The notes under the pieces: model-generated
What the model saw: only the letters and a program-made list of their open reading frames with translations
Database searches by the model: none
What the model was told of the DNA's origin: nothing
Program-made: the position numbers and the translations under genes
In this document: piece by piece, positions 23,777 through 33,465 of the stretch
How positions within the stretch are numbered: the stretch's first letter is position 1
Layout of the letters: every line of letters starts with the position of its first letter
Source: Faecalibacterium longum CLA-AA-H243
GTDB taxonomy: Bacteria > Bacillota > Clostridia > Oscillospirales > Ruminococcaceae
Direction of reading: 5' to 3'
Length of the DNA stretch: 63,550 nt
NCBI RefSeq assembly: GCF_020687245.1
Contig: NZ_JAJEQG010000013.1
Coordinates: 1 to 63,550, forward strand

Positions 23777-25096
23777 ATGCGCATTTACGATTTGATCGCC
23801 AAGAAGCGGGACGGCGGCACCCACAGCCGCAAAGAGCTGGAAGCCATCGTCAACGGCTTCGTCAGCGGCGAGGTGGCTGATTACCAGATGGCGGCCTGGA
23901 TGATGGCTGTCTACCTGCGCGGCATGACCGACGAGGAGACTGCTGAGCTGACCGACGTGATGGCCCACAGCGGCGTCATGGTAGACCTTTCGCCCATCCC
24001 GGGCATCAAGGTGGACAAGCACTCCACCGGCGGCGTGGGCGACAAGACCACGCTGGTCATCGCGCCCATCGTGGCGGCCTGCGGCGTCAAAATTGCCAAG
24101 ATGAGCGGCCGCGGCCTCGGCCATACCGGCGGCACCATCGACAAGATGGAGAGCGTCCCCGGCACAAAGACCGCCCTCTCGCAGGAAGAGTTCTTTGCAC
24201 AGGTGAACAAGATCGGCCTGTCGGTCATTGGCCAGAGCGAGGGCATCGCCGTGGCAGATAAGAAGATGTACGCCCTCCGCGACGTCACCGCAACCGTCAG
24301 CTGCATCCCCCTCATCGCGTCCAGCATCATGTCCAAGAAGCTGGCCTCCGGCTCGGACGCTATCCTGCTGGACGTCACCACCGGTACCGGTGCGTTTATG
24401 AAGACCGTGGAGCAGAGCATCGAGCTGGCCAAGCTGATGGTCTCCATCGGCACCCATCATGGCCGCCGCGTCGCTGCTATGATCACTGATATGGACACCC
24501 CGCTGGGCCACAACATTGGCAACAGCCTCGAGGTCATGGAGAGCATGGACGTGCTCAAGGGCCACGGCCCCGCCGACCTGACCGAGGTCTGCCTGCAGCT
24601 GGCTGCGAATATGCTGGTGCTGGCCGATAAGGGATCTCCCGCCGAGTGCCGCGCCATGGCCGAAGCAGTTATCGCAGACGGCTCTGCCTTTGCAAAGTGC
24701 AAGGAGATGTTCGCGGCTCAGGGCGGCGATACCCGTGTTCTGGATGACTACAGCCTCTTCGAGAAGCCCGCCGCCAGCTATGAGCTGCTGGCCGAAGAGG
24801 ACGGCTACATCGTCGCCAACGACGCCGAGAAGATCGGCTCTGCCAGCGTTCTGCTGGGCGCAGGCCGTCAGAAGAAGGGCGACCCGCTGGACTTTGCCGC
24901 CGGCATCACCCTCCACAAGAAGCGCGGCGACTACGTCCACAAGGGCGAGAGCCTCGCCACCTTCTACGGCGCGGCGGATAAGTTCGACGCTGCCGCCGCC
25001 GAGTACCGCAGCGGCCTCGTCTACGGCCCCGAAAAGCCCGAGGAAGCCCCGCTGGTCTACGCCCTCGTCACCAAGGACGGCGTGGAGCGGTACTGA
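23777..25096 (+). CDS. pdp: Pyrimidine-nucleoside phosphorylase
   Basis: Phosphorolysis of thymidine, deoxyuridine or uridine to base and pentose-1-phosphate. The 439 residues contain the family signature KMSGRGLGHTGGTIDKMES and the phosphate-binding KHSTGGVGDKTT. The length and the MRIYDLIAKKRDGG start match the Firmicutes Pdp class, which accepts uridine as well as deoxynucleosides, more than the thymidine-specific DeoA. It follows the nucleoside importer and would use uridine from Cdd; DeoB takes the sugar phosphate. Confidence 0.95.
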   Translation: MRIYDLIAKKRDGGTHSRKELEAIVNGFVSGEVADYQMAAWMMAVYLRGMTDEETAELTDVMAHSGVMVDLSPIPGIKVDKHSTGGVGDKTTLVIAPIVAACGVKIAKMSGRGLGHTGGTIDKMESVPGTKTALSQEEFFAQVNKIGLSVIGQSEGIAVADKKMYALRDVTATVSCIPLIASSIMSKKLASGSDAILLDVTTGTGAFMKTVEQSIELAKLMVSIGTHHGRRVAAMITDMDTPLGHNIGNSLEVMESMDVLKGHGPADLTEVCLQLAANMLVLADKGSPAECRAMAEAVIADGSAFAKCKEMFAAQGGDTRVLDDYSLFEKPAASYELLAEEDGYIVANDAEKIGSASVLLGAGRQKKGDPLDFAAGITLHKKRGDYVHKGESLATFYGAADKFDAAAAEYRSGLVYGPEKPEEAPLVYALVTKDGVERY

Positions 25097-25114
25097 AATA
25101 CCTGAATCGCTGAG

Positions 25115-25152
25115 AACGGCCCCGGGATCTGTGTGTTCCGGGGCCGTTTTTC
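25115..25152 (+). terminator. Terminator after pdp
   Basis: Stem AACGGCCCCGG with CCGGGGCCGTT around a 12-base loop, then T5. Confidence 0.85.
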
Positions 25153-25226
25153 CGCCAAAACTGCGCTTTGTAGTGGATAAAGCCGACAGAAGGGCTGATT
25201 TTGTAGATGTTTTGCCCGGGATGTGG

Positions 25227-25232
25227 TATAAT
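25227..25232 (+). promoter_or_regulatory. Extended -10 promoter of trkA-trkH
   Basis: TGGTATAAT with TATAAT at 25227-25232; the -35 region is poor. Confidence 0.55.
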
Positions 25233-25280
25233 CTACTCAATAGCGCCCAGACGGCGCAGGAGAAGAGAAAGGGTTATTCT

Positions 25281-26639
25281 ATGAAGATCGTTTTGGTGGG
25301 CGGCGGCAAAGTCGGCACAGCGCTGGCGCGGCAGCTCAGTGAAGAGGGTCACAACGTGACCGTTATCGATACGAACAAGGCCCGTGTGGAGCATATCGGG
25401 GAGTCCTACGATGTGATGAGCATTCTCGGCAACGGCTCGTCCATCATCACCCTGTCTGAGGCGGGCGTGGAGGAAGCGGACGTGTTCATCGCAGTCACCG
25501 GATCGGACGAGCTGAACCTGCTGTGCTGCATGTTCGCCAAAAAGGCGGGCCACTGCCACGCCATCGCCCGCGTGCGCAACCCGTCTTACAGCCATGAGCT
25601 GGACTTTATCAAGAAGCAGATCGGCATCTCGGCCATCATCAACCCCGAAATGGCAGCGGCCAAGGAAATCTCTCACCTGCTGCGCTTCCCGGGCGCAAGC
25701 AAGATCGATACCTTCGCGGGCGGACGCGTGCGGCTCATCAAGTTTGCGCTGACCGAGCGGCAGGGGCTGGACGGCGTGGCCATTCATGAGATCCCCACCC
25801 GCCTCAAGAGCGACATTCTGGTCTGCGCGGTGGAGCGTGACGGCGGGGTCATCATCCCCAACGGTAACTTTGTGCTGCAGAACGGCGACCAGGTCACCTT
25901 CCTCGCCACGCAGGAAAAGGCCCACGAGTTCTTCCAGCGTATCAATATGCCGGTGCGGCCGGTGCGCAACGCCCTCATCGTGGGCGGCGGTGCCATCGCC
26001 TATTACCTGAGCCAGGAGCTGCTGGAAAATCACGTCCGCGTCCGCATCGTCGAGCGGGACCCGGCCCGCTGCAATGTTCTGGCCGAGTCCCTGCCTGAGG
26101 CACAAATTTTGAACGAGGACGGCTCCAACCGCGACTTCCTGCTCTCGGAAGGTCTGGAATCCACCGAAGCCTTCGTGGCTCTGACCAACATCGACGAAGA
26201 AAACGTGCTGCTGACCCTGTTTGCGAAAAAGCACTCCAAGGGCAAGCTGGTCACGAAGATCAACCGCCTCGAGTTCGACGATATTCTGGCCGGGCTCGAT
26301 TTGGGCAGTATCGTCTACCCCAAGTACATGACCTGCGACTACATCGTGCAGTACGTCCGCGCCCTGCAGAACGAGGCTGGCAACAACATCAAGACCCTTT
26401 ACCGCATCCTCGACGACCGCGTGGAAGCGCTGGAATTCACTGTCCATGAGGAGAGCCGGGCCACCGGCGTGCCGCTGAGCCAGCTGCATCTGAAAAAGAA
26501 TCTGCTGCTCTGCTGCATCACCCGCGGCGACAACATCCTCATCCCCCGCGGCGGCGACCAGATCCAGGTGGGCGACAACGTCATCGTCGTCACGCTGGAA
26601 CACGGCCTGCACGACCTGCGGGACATCGTGGAAGAGTAA
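25281..26639 (+). CDS. trkA: Trk potassium uptake regulator TrkA
   Basis: Cytosolic gating subunit of the Trk K+ channel. The 452 residues are a duplicated RCK unit: first Rossmann fold GGGKVGTALARQL at residue 7, a RCK-C domain, a second Rossmann fold VGGGAIAYYLSQEL near 236 and a second RCK-C domain. The start at 25281 follows GAAAGGG; a much longer upstream frame overlaps pdp and is a shadow. trkH follows after 15 bases. K+ transporters of this type are often controlled by c-di-AMP, and the synthase cdaA lies 8 kb downstream. Confidence 0.95.
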   Translation: MKIVLVGGGKVGTALARQLSEEGHNVTVIDTNKARVEHIGESYDVMSILGNGSSIITLSEAGVEEADVFIAVTGSDELNLLCCMFAKKAGHCHAIARVRNPSYSHELDFIKKQIGISAIINPEMAAAKEISHLLRFPGASKIDTFAGGRVRLIKFALTERQGLDGVAIHEIPTRLKSDILVCAVERDGGVIIPNGNFVLQNGDQVTFLATQEKAHEFFQRINMPVRPVRNALIVGGGAIAYYLSQELLENHVRVRIVERDPARCNVLAESLPEAQILNEDGSNRDFLLSEGLESTEAFVALTNIDEENVLLTLFAKKHSKGKLVTKINRLEFDDILAGLDLGSIVYPKYMTCDYIVQYVRALQNEAGNNIKTLYRILDDRVEALEFTVHEESRATGVPLSQLHLKKNLLLCCITRGDNILIPRGGDQIQVGDNVIVVTLEHGLHDLRDIVEE

Positions 26640-26654
26640 CGGGGGACAGGACGT

Positions 26655-28097
26655 ATGAATTATGCGATCGTCTTTCGTCTGCTGGGCTACATCCTGATGA
26701 TAGAGGGTACACTGCTGCTGCTCCCGGCGGTGACGAGCCTCATCTACGCCGAGTGGGCCGTCATGGGCGTGTTCCTGCTGACGGCGGCCATCAGTGCGGC
26801 GCTGGGTTTTGCCCTGCGGACCATCAAGCCCCGCAGCAAGGTGTTCTATATGCGGGAGGGCTTTGCGGCCACCGCCCTGAGCTGGATCACCATCAGTATC
26901 ATGGGTGCAGTGCCGTTCGTCCTCACCGGCTGCATCCCGAATCCCGTGGACGCCATGTTTGAGACCGTTTCGGGCTTCACCACCACCGGTGCCAGCATCC
27001 TGCCCGGTGTGGAGGGCCTGCCCAACGGCATCCTGTTCTGGCGCAGCTTCACCCATTGGATCGGCGGCATGGGCGTTCTGGTGTTCCTGCTCTCCCTGCT
27101 GCCCCTGACCGGCGGCTCCCACGTCAACCTGATGAAGGCGGAAAGCCCCGGCCCGCAGGTGGACAAGCTGGTGCCGAAGGTGCAGTCTACGGCCAAGATC
27201 CTGTACGGCATCTATTTCGCGCTCACGGTGGTGGAGTTCTGCTTCCTGCTGGCGGGCGGAATGAATGTGTTCAACTCTCTGCTCACGGCCTTTGGCACGG
27301 CGGGTACTGGCGGCTTCGGTTTCAAAAACGACAGCTTTGCCAGCTTCTCGCCCTACATCCAGTGGGTCGTGACCGTCTTTATGATCCTCTTCGGCGTCAA
27401 CTTCAACGTGTATTTCCTGCTGCTGCTGCGCCGGTTCCGCCGCGCAGCGTCCAGCGAGGAAGTCCGCGCCTATTTTGCCATCATTCTGGCGGCGGTGGCC
27501 GTCATCACGGTGAACATCCGCAGCCTCTACGGCACCTTCGGCGAGGCGCTGCGCCATGCGGCCTTCCAGGTCGGCTCCATCATTACCACCACCGGCTTTT
27601 CCAGCTGTGATTTCGACCTCTGGCCCACGCTGGCAAAAGAGGTGCTGGTGCTGCTGATGTTCGTGGGCGCCTGCGCGGGCAGCACTGGCGGCGGCATCAA
27701 GGTGAGCCGCTTCCTCCTGATGGGAAAGACGCTGGGCAAGGAGCTGAAGCAGGCTCTCCACCCGCAGGTGGTGGCCCCCGTCCGGATGGACGGCAAGCTG
27801 GTCAATCATGAGACCATCCGCACCACCAACGTCTTTCTGGCGGCCTACATCTTCATCTTTGCGGCGAGTTTCATGCTTGTCAGTCTGGACGGCTTTGACA
27901 TGGTGACGAACTTCACCTCCGTCGCCGCCACCCTGAACAACATCGGCCCCGGCCTCAATCAGGTGGGTCCCATGATGAACTTCGGGGCCTACTCCAACTT
28001 TGCAAAGCTGGTGCTCATCTTCGATATGCTGGCCGGTCGTCTGGAAATTTTCCCGATGTTGGTGCTCTTCCTGCCCGATGCGTGGAGAAGATTCTAA
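26655..28097 (+). CDS. trkH: Trk potassium uptake membrane subunit TrkH
   Basis: A 480-residue K+ channel subunit with four pore loops; visible filter-like segments are TVSGFTTTGAS, FGTAGTGGFG, ITTTGFSSCD and NIGPGL. It partners with TrkA, encoded immediately upstream. The C-terminus FPMLVLFLPDAWRR is typical. A bidirectional terminator ends the operon. Confidence 0.96.
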   Translation: MNYAIVFRLLGYILMIEGTLLLLPAVTSLIYAEWAVMGVFLLTAAISAALGFALRTIKPRSKVFYMREGFAATALSWITISIMGAVPFVLTGCIPNPVDAMFETVSGFTTTGASILPGVEGLPNGILFWRSFTHWIGGMGVLVFLLSLLPLTGGSHVNLMKAESPGPQVDKLVPKVQSTAKILYGIYFALTVVEFCFLLAGGMNVFNSLLTAFGTAGTGGFGFKNDSFASFSPYIQWVVTVFMILFGVNFNVYFLLLLRRFRRAASSEEVRAYFAIILAAVAVITVNIRSLYGTFGEALRHAAFQVGSIITTTGFSSCDFDLWPTLAKEVLVLLMFVGACAGSTGGGIKVSRFLLMGKTLGKELKQALHPQVVAPVRMDGKLVNHETIRTTNVFLAAYIFIFAASFMLVSLDGFDMVTNFTSVAATLNNIGPGLNQVGPMMNFGAYSNFAKLVLIFDMLAGRLEIFPMLVLFLPDAWRRF

Positions 28098-28110
28098 AAG
28101 TTTTATAACG

Positions 28111-28143
28111 CAAAAAATCCCCCGGTCCAGCCGGGGGATTTTT
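28111..28143. terminator. Bidirectional terminator between trkH and yifB
   Basis: Stem ATCCCCCGG / CCGGGGGAT with an A-run on the left and a T-run on the right; serves both converging genes. Confidence 0.9.
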
Positions 28144-28150
28144 GTCTGTA

Positions 28151-29695
28151 TCAGAACGTCAGATCGACCTTTTCCTGCGCACGGTATTGCAGAGCCTCGA
28201 GCAGCGAATCCTCGTCGAGGAGGCGCTTGCCGGAGAGGTCGGCAATGGTGCGGGCCACCCGGAGGATGCGGTCGTGGGCGCGGGCCGAAAGGCCCAGCGT
28301 CTCGTAGGAGGCCCGCAGGAGCTGTTCAGCAGCGGGGGTCATCCGGCAGATGCGCCGCACCTGCCCGGCGGTGAGCTGGGCGTTGCAGCGCACATCCTCG
28401 TAGCCGGGAGCAGCGTACCGCTGGGCCTGGATGGCCCGGGCAGAAAGGACCTGTTTCCGCAGCTCGGCGCTGCTCTCGGAAGGGGCAGCGCCATGCAGTT
28501 CATCGAAGGCCACCGGGTCCATCTCGACGCAGAGGTCGATGCGGTCCAGCAGCGGGCCGGACACCCGGCTGCGGTACTGCCGCACCGCGCTGGGCGAACA
28601 GGTGCAGGCCCGGGTAGGGTGGCCGTAGTAGCCGCATTTGCAGGGGTTCATGGCGGCGACGAGCTGGAAGCGACTGGGATAAGTGGCGCTTCCGGCGGCT
28701 CGGCTGACCGTGATGCAGCCGTCCTCGAGGGGCTGGCGCAGCACTTCGAGGCTCTCGCGGGAGAACTCGGGCAGTTCGTCGAGGAAGAGGACGCCGCAGT
28801 TGGCCAGACTGCACTCGCCGGGGCGGAACTGCGCCCCGCCGCCCGCCAGCGCAGCCGAACTGGCCGAGTGGTGGGGGCTGCGGAAAGGCCGTGCCGTCAC
28901 GAGGCCCCGGCCTGCGGGCATCTGCCCGGCGATGGAATAAATTTTCGTCGTCTCCACGGCTTCTTCCCGGGTCAGGGGCGGCAGGATGCCGGGCAGGCGG
29001 CGGGCCAGCATGGATTTGCCGGTGCCGGGCGCACCGACGAGCAGGACGTTGTGTCCACCCGCAGCCGCGATGACCATCGCCCGGCGGGCCAGCGGCTGGC
29101 CGCAGACGTCAGCGAAATCGGGAACGTGGCTCCACGCATCGGCAGGGTCGAAGGGAACCGGAGCCGTGGGAGAAATGGGCTGGATGCCCCGCAGTGCGTC
29201 CACGACCTGACGGGCCGTTGCTGCAGGGTAGACCTGCATTTCGCTTCCGCAGGCCTCAGCGGCTTCGGCAGCGTTCTCGGCGGGGACATAGAGCGCCCGC
29301 ACACCGCCGGCGGCAGCCTCCAGCGCCATGGGCAGGACGCCGGACACCGGGCGGAGACTGCCGTCCAGCGCCAGCTCCCCCAGAAAGGCCGTGTCCTTCG
29401 GCGGCGGCTCCAACTGCCCGGAAGCGGCCAGCACCGCCAGCAGCAGGGGCAGGTCATACACCGGGCCGGTCTTGCGGACGTCGGCGGGAGCGAGGTTGAT
29501 GGTGATGCGGCGGTCAGGCCACTTGAAGCCCAGATTTTTCAGGGCTGCGTGGACGCGGTCGCCGCTCTCCCGGACGGCGGAGTCCGGCAGGCCGACGATG
29601 GAGAGGGCGGGCATCCCGCCCGAGATGTCGGCCTCGACTTCCACGGGGAAGCCGTTGAGGCCCTTGAGGCCGAAGCTCTTGAGGACTGCGTACAT
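28151..29695 (-). CDS. yifB: YifB/ComM-family AAA+ ATPase (Mg-chelatase-like)
   Basis: Related to ComM, a helicase that aids integration of foreign DNA during natural transformation in Gram-negatives; the role in Firmicutes is less clear. The 514 residues have an N-terminal Lon-protease-like domain (ISGGMPALSIVGLPD), Walker A GAPGTGKSML near residue 220, Walker B VLFLDELPEF and a C-terminal Mg-chelatase domain with cysteine cluster NPCKCGYYGHPTRACTCS. The start at 29695 follows AAAGGAG. No other competence gene is adjacent. Confidence 0.93.
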   Translation of the reverse strand: MYAVLKSFGLKGLNGFPVEVEADISGGMPALSIVGLPDSAVRESGDRVHAALKNLGFKWPDRRITINLAPADVRKTGPVYDLPLLLAVLAASGQLEPPPKDTAFLGELALDGSLRPVSGVLPMALEAAAGGVRALYVPAENAAEAAEACGSEMQVYPAATARQVVDALRGIQPISPTAPVPFDPADAWSHVPDFADVCGQPLARRAMVIAAAGGHNVLLVGAPGTGKSMLARRLPGILPPLTREEAVETTKIYSIAGQMPAGRGLVTARPFRSPHHSASSAALAGGGAQFRPGECSLANCGVLFLDELPEFSRESLEVLRQPLEDGCITVSRAAGSATYPSRFQLVAAMNPCKCGYYGHPTRACTCSPSAVRQYRSRVSGPLLDRIDLCVEMDPVAFDELHGAAPSESSAELRKQVLSARAIQAQRYAAPGYEDVRCNAQLTAGQVRRICRMTPAAEQLLRASYETLGLSARAHDRILRVARTIADLSGKRLLDEDSLLEALQYRAQEKVDLTF

Positions 29696-29862
29696 GGGCG
29701 CTCCTTTCTGCCCGATGGGGCGGCAGAAACCATCCATAAAAGGGGACAATAGAACTTTTTACGGTGCTTCGAAATTTATTCCAAGATAACAGACAAAATG
29801 AATGAAATGGTTGACTAAAAACTGACTAAGAAATGGTAAAGATAGGGCGCAGATGCCCAAGT

Positions 29863-29892
29863 TCGACACAATTTTCTGTTTGAATCTATTAT
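29863..29892 (+). promoter_or_regulatory. Promoter of the hypothetical gene at 29954
   Basis: TCGACA (29863-29868), 18 bases, TATTAT (29887-29892). The surrounding 29700-29900 is AT-rich. Confidence 0.5.
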
Positions 29893-29953
29893 ATTAGAGG
29901 GCATGTGAGATGTCAACGAAACGCGGGCTATCTGCGATTGGAGGAAGAATCTT

Positions 29954-30346
29954 ATGGTTGCGAAAGAGTACTGCTGTTACACCAGGCCCTATTCCAGTAT
30001 CGAAGGCTTTCAGCTTGCACACACGCTGTACTACAGCGCAAGCGTAGAGGAAGAGGGAGTTGTATTGGCAGTGCGGCGGCAGCAGGGAGAAGAGTGTGTC
30101 ACGGAGCAGGTCATCTGCCCGGTGGGCGACTTCGGGCGGCTGATGTCCCTGATGCGGTATCTGTGCGAAAATGGAGTAGGGCTGGGCCACTGGCTGGATG
30201 TACTGGACGACGCAGGGCAGGTGTACTGGACCTGCACGGCTGCAAATGGGCAGCAGGAGAGCGGAAAGCCTGCACGATTTGTGGCATTTGCTGGTTTTGA
30301 GGGGGAAAACTTGGTACATAATCCTGAATTGACACAAAGCGTATAA
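29954..30346 (+). CDS. Hypothetical protein, possibly DUF6514-like
   Basis: A 130-residue soluble protein without signal peptide or membrane segment. A weak memory of the pattern VxDIGxDxxxVxxLxxxCxxxxLxxxHLxDVxED in DUF6514 fits residues 55-87 (VGDFGRLMSLMRYLCENGVG then HWLDVLDDAG). No function is known. The start uses GGAGGAAG. The promoter of the next gene overlaps its 3' end. Confidence 0.65.
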   Translation: MVAKEYCCYTRPYSSIEGFQLAHTLYYSASVEEEGVVLAVRRQQGEECVTEQVICPVGDFGRLMSLMRYLCENGVGLGHWLDVLDDAGQVYWTCTAANGQQESGKPARFVAFAGFEGENLVHNPELTQSV

Positions 30347-30357
30347 AAGCTTATATT
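30329..30357 (+). promoter_or_regulatory. Promoter of the phosphoglucomutase gene
   Basis: Consensus -35 TTGACA (30329-30334), 17 bases, TATATT (30352-30357). The -35 lies inside the end of the previous gene. Confidence 0.75.
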
Positions 30358-30419
30358 ATAAGTAGACTTGGATGAATTTGTCCATTATGGTCAAAAATTA
30401 CAAAGGTAAGGTGTGCAAT

Positions 30420-32102
30420 ATGTATCAGGATGAGTATAAGCGCTGGCTGGCAGCGGATCTGGAGGACGCAGATCTGAAGCCGGAGCTGGCCAAGGTCGAG
30501 GGAAATGACGACGAGATCAAGGACCGCTTTGCCGTTGCACTGAAATTCGGCACCGCCGGCCTGCGCGGCGTGCTGGGCGCTGGCACCAACCGCATGAACA
30601 TCTACGTCGTGCGTCAGGCCACCCAGGGCCTGGCAAACTGGGTCAAGACCCAGGGCGGCAACCAGACCGTGGCCATCAGCTATGACAGCCGCCTGAAGAG
30701 CGACGTCTTTGCCAAGACTGCCGCCGGTGTTCTGGCCGCAAACGGCATCAAGGTGCGCATTTATGATGCTCTGATGCCTGTCCCGGCCCTGAGCTTTGCC
30801 ACCCGTTACTATGAGTGTAATGCGGGCATCATGGTCACCGCTTCTCATAACCCCGCCAAGTACAACGGCTACAAGGCCTACGGCCCCGACGGCTGCCAGA
30901 TGACCGATGACGCCGCCGCCATCGTCTATGACGAGATCCAGAAGACCGATGTCCTGACCGGCGCAAAGTACATCTCCTTTGCCGAAGGCGTCGAGCAGGG
31001 CCTCATCCGCTTTGTGGGCGACGACTGCAAGAACGCCCTCTACGCCGCCATCGAGGCACGTCAGGTGCGCCCGGGCCTGTGCAAGACCGCCGGCCTGAAG
31101 CTGGTCTACAGCCCGCTGAACGGTTCTGGTCTGGTGCCGGTCACCCACGTTCTGAACGACATGGGCATCACCGATATCACCATCGTGCCGGAGCAGGAGT
31201 ACCCCAACGGCTACTTCACCACCTGCTCCTACCCCAACCCTGAGATCTTCGAGGCTCTGAAGCTGGGCCTCGACCTCGCCACCAAGACCGGCGCCGACCT
31301 GATGCTGGCCACCGACCCCGACGCCGACCGCGTGGGTATCGCCATGAAGTGTCCGGACGGCAGCTATGAGCTGGTCTCCGGCAACGAGATGGGCGCTTTG
31401 CTGCTGGATTACATCTGCGCTGGCCGCATCGAGAAGGGTACCATGCCCAAGGACCCCGTCGCCGTCAAGTCCATCGTCTCCACCCCGCTGGCCGATGCCA
31501 TCGCCGCCCACTACGGCGTTGAGATGCGCAGCGTGCTGACCGGCTTCAAGTGGATCGGCGACCAGATCGCAAATCTGGAAGCTGCCGGTGAAGTGGACCG
31601 CTTCATCTTCGGCTTCGAGGAGAGCTACGGCTATCTGGCCGGTCCTTATGTCCGTGACAAGGATGCCGTCATCGGCTCCATGCTCATCTGCGAGATGGCC
31701 GCTTACTACCGCAGCATCGGTTCCTCCATCAAGGAGCGTCTGGAAGAGATCTACAAGGAATATGGCCGCTACCTGAACAAGGTGGACAGCTTCGAGTTCC
31801 CCGGCCTGACCGGCATGGAGAAGATGGCCTCCATCATGCAGAAGCTGCGTGACAAGCCCCTCACCGAGCTGGCCGGCCACAAGGTGGTCAAAATCACCGA
31901 CTACAAGAAGCCCGAAGAGACCGGCCTGCCCGCCGCAAACGTCCTTATCTACTCTCTGGACAACGGCGCTACCGTGGTCGTCCGTCCCTCCGGCACTGAG
32001 CCGAAGATCAAGACCTACTTCACCACTCTGGGCAAGGACCTGGCCGAGGCTCAGGCTCAGAAGGATGCTCTGGCAGCTGCCATCGAGCCCATCCTCGCAT
32101 AA
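30420..32102 (+). CDS. Phospho-sugar mutase (phosphoglucomutase/phosphomannomutase family)
   Basis: Interconverts hexose (or pentose) 1- and 6-phosphates. The 560 residues match the long Firmicutes PgcA class: phosphoserine loop TASHNPAKYNGYK, metal loop DPDADRVG, sugar loop FGFEESYGYL and phosphate-binding RPSGTEPKIK near the end. The start at 30420 is preceded by GGTAAGG; the upstream in-frame ATG lies close to the -10 box. Exact substrate cannot be told from sequence. Confidence 0.93.
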   Translation: MYQDEYKRWLAADLEDADLKPELAKVEGNDDEIKDRFAVALKFGTAGLRGVLGAGTNRMNIYVVRQATQGLANWVKTQGGNQTVAISYDSRLKSDVFAKTAAGVLAANGIKVRIYDALMPVPALSFATRYYECNAGIMVTASHNPAKYNGYKAYGPDGCQMTDDAAAIVYDEIQKTDVLTGAKYISFAEGVEQGLIRFVGDDCKNALYAAIEARQVRPGLCKTAGLKLVYSPLNGSGLVPVTHVLNDMGITDITIVPEQEYPNGYFTTCSYPNPEIFEALKLGLDLATKTGADLMLATDPDADRVGIAMKCPDGSYELVSGNEMGALLLDYICAGRIEKGTMPKDPVAVKSIVSTPLADAIAAHYGVEMRSVLTGFKWIGDQIANLEAAGEVDRFIFGFEESYGYLAGPYVRDKDAVIGSMLICEMAAYYRSIGSSIKERLEEIYKEYGRYLNKVDSFEFPGLTGMEKMASIMQKLRDKPLTELAGHKVVKITDYKKPEETGLPAANVLIYSLDNGATVVVRPSGTEPKIKTYFTTLGKDLAEAQAQKDALAAAIEPILA

Positions 32103-32124
32103 CGCAGAAATTTCATAGAAAATT

Positions 32125-32168
32125 TATGCCCCCGTACAGCGCCAAAAGTGCTGCACGGGGGCATTTTT
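32125..32168 (+). terminator. Terminator after the phospho-sugar mutase gene
   Basis: Stem TGCCCCCGT / ACGGGGGCA with inner pairing CAGC/GCTG, then T5. Confidence 0.85.
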
Positions 32169-32184
32169 GATGGGGGGTGGGCAG

Positions 32185-32213
32185 TTGCAGTTTGTGGGTG
32201 GATACGCTATAAT
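32185..32213 (+). promoter_or_regulatory. Promoter of the ispDF-cdaA run
   Basis: TTGCAG (32185-32190), 17 bases, TATAAT (32208-32213). Transcription would start near 32220, which excludes the ATG at 32219 as a normal start. Confidence 0.8.
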
Positions 32214-32284
32214 ATTCAATGAATAATAATATGCTCTGTGCAGTGCGGCACGGGGCAGGAATAAAATGGGGCAGGTGTAAGAAA

Positions 32285-33448
32285 TTGGAACATCGTGTAA
32301 CGGCAGTCCTGGTGGCGGCGGGTTCTTCCACCCGGATGGGATTTGATAAACTGAGCTTCGATCTGGGCGGTGAGACCGTCTTGGAGCGGAGCGTCCGGGC
32401 CTTTGACGAGTGTCCGGAGGTGGACGAGCTGGTGATCGTGACCGGCGCGTCCAGTGAGAATGCCCAGCGGGCCGCTGCCCGCTGCAAAAAGCCGGTGCGG
32501 TTGGTGAAGGGCGGCTCGACCCGCGCCGAGAGCGCCCGCAGCGGCGTGGCCGCTGCCCACGGCAAACTGGTGGCCGTCCACGACGCGGCCCGGCCCTTCG
32601 TAAGCCAGAGCGTTATCGCCGACACGATAGCGGCCGCTGCCCGCTGCGGTGCCGCCGCCCCGGCAGTGCCGGTGAAGGACACCATCAAGCAGGCGAAGGG
32701 CGGAAACGGCAAGACTGTGCCGGAAGGCTGCATGGTGGAGAACACCCCCGACCGCAGCACCCTTTATGCGGTGCAGACGCCCCAGTGCTTCGACCGCGCA
32801 GCCTATCTGGCGGCGCTGGATGAACTGGACGAGGCCAGCGCCCGCCTCGTCACCGACGACTGCAGCCTGTTCGAGCTGACGGGCCGTCCGGTGGAGCTGG
32901 TACAGGGCGACTACGCAAACATCAAGATAACCACCCGGGAGGATCTGCCCCGGACCGAGAACGGAGGAAAGAAAATGCGCATTGGTCATGGTTACGACGT
33001 TCACCGTCTGGTGGAGGGCCGCAAGCTCATCCTGGGCGGCGTGGAAGTGCCGTATGAAAAGGGCCTGCTGGGCCACTCAGACGCCGACGTGCTGGCCCAC
33101 GCGGTCATGGACGCCGTGCTGGGCGCAGCGGCGCTGGGCGACATCGGCCAGCACTTCCCCGATACGGCGGAAGAGTACGCCGGTGCCGACAGTCTCATGC
33201 TGGCCCGCCGTGTGGCAGAAATCATGACCGAGCACGGCTGGCGCATCGAGAACATCGACGCCACCATCCTCTGCCAGCGCCCGAAGCTGGCCCCCCACAT
33301 CCCGGCCATGCGGGCAAAGCTGGCCGAGGCTTTCGGGATGCCGGTGGACGCCGTGAGCGTCAAAGCCACCACCGAGGAGCATCTGGGCTTTACCGGCGAG
33401 GGGCTGGGCATCGCGGCCCACGCCGTCGCCCTCATCGAAGCAGTGTGA
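32285..33448 (+). CDS. ispDF: Bifunctional IspD-IspF (MEP pathway)
   Basis: Two steps of isoprenoid synthesis in one 387-residue chain. Residues 1 to about 228 are 2-C-methyl-D-erythritol-4-phosphate cytidylyltransferase ([20 protein letters not shown]); from Met231 (base 32975) follows the cyclodiphosphate synthase ([31 protein letters not shown]). IspE is not in the window. The start is taken as TTG 32285 after AGGTG, because the upstream ATG sits at the transcription start. At the junction an in-frame GGAGG ahead of Met231 would allow free IspF to be made. Next gene, cdaA, follows after 17 bases. Confidence 0.9.
   Translation: MEHRVTAVLVAAGSSTRMGFDKLSFDLGGETVLERSVRAFDECPEVDELVIVTGASSENAQRAAARCKKPVRLVKGGSTRAESARSGVAAAHGKLVAVHDAARPFVSQSVIADTIAAAARCGAAAPAVPVKDTIKQAKGGNGKTVPEGCMVENTPDRSTLYAVQTPQCFDRAAYLAALDELDEASARLVTDDCSLFELTGRPVELVQGDYANIKITTREDLPRTENGGKKMRIGHGYDVHRLVEGRKLILGGVEVPYEKGLLGHSDADVLAHAVMDAVLGAAALGDIGQHFPDTAEEYAGADSLMLARRVAEIMTEHGWRIENIDATILCQRPKLAPHIPAMRAKLAEAFGMPVDAVSVKATTEEHLGFTGEGLGIAAHAVALIEAV
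32963..32977 (+). promoter_or_regulatory. In-frame ribosome-binding site for free IspF
   Basis: GGAGGAAAGAAA directly before ATG 32975, inside the fused ispDF frame. Confidence 0.6.
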
Positions 33449-33465
33449 ACGGGAGAATGTGACCC

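Noticed and set aside
24690-25280. Upstream extension of the trkA frame
   Set aside because: Overlaps pdp out of frame; TrkA homology begins at Met 25281 with its own ribosome site.
32219-32284. ATG 32219 as the start of ispDF
   Set aside because: It lies at the expected transcription start, 5 bases after the -10 box, and the added residues do not belong to IspD.
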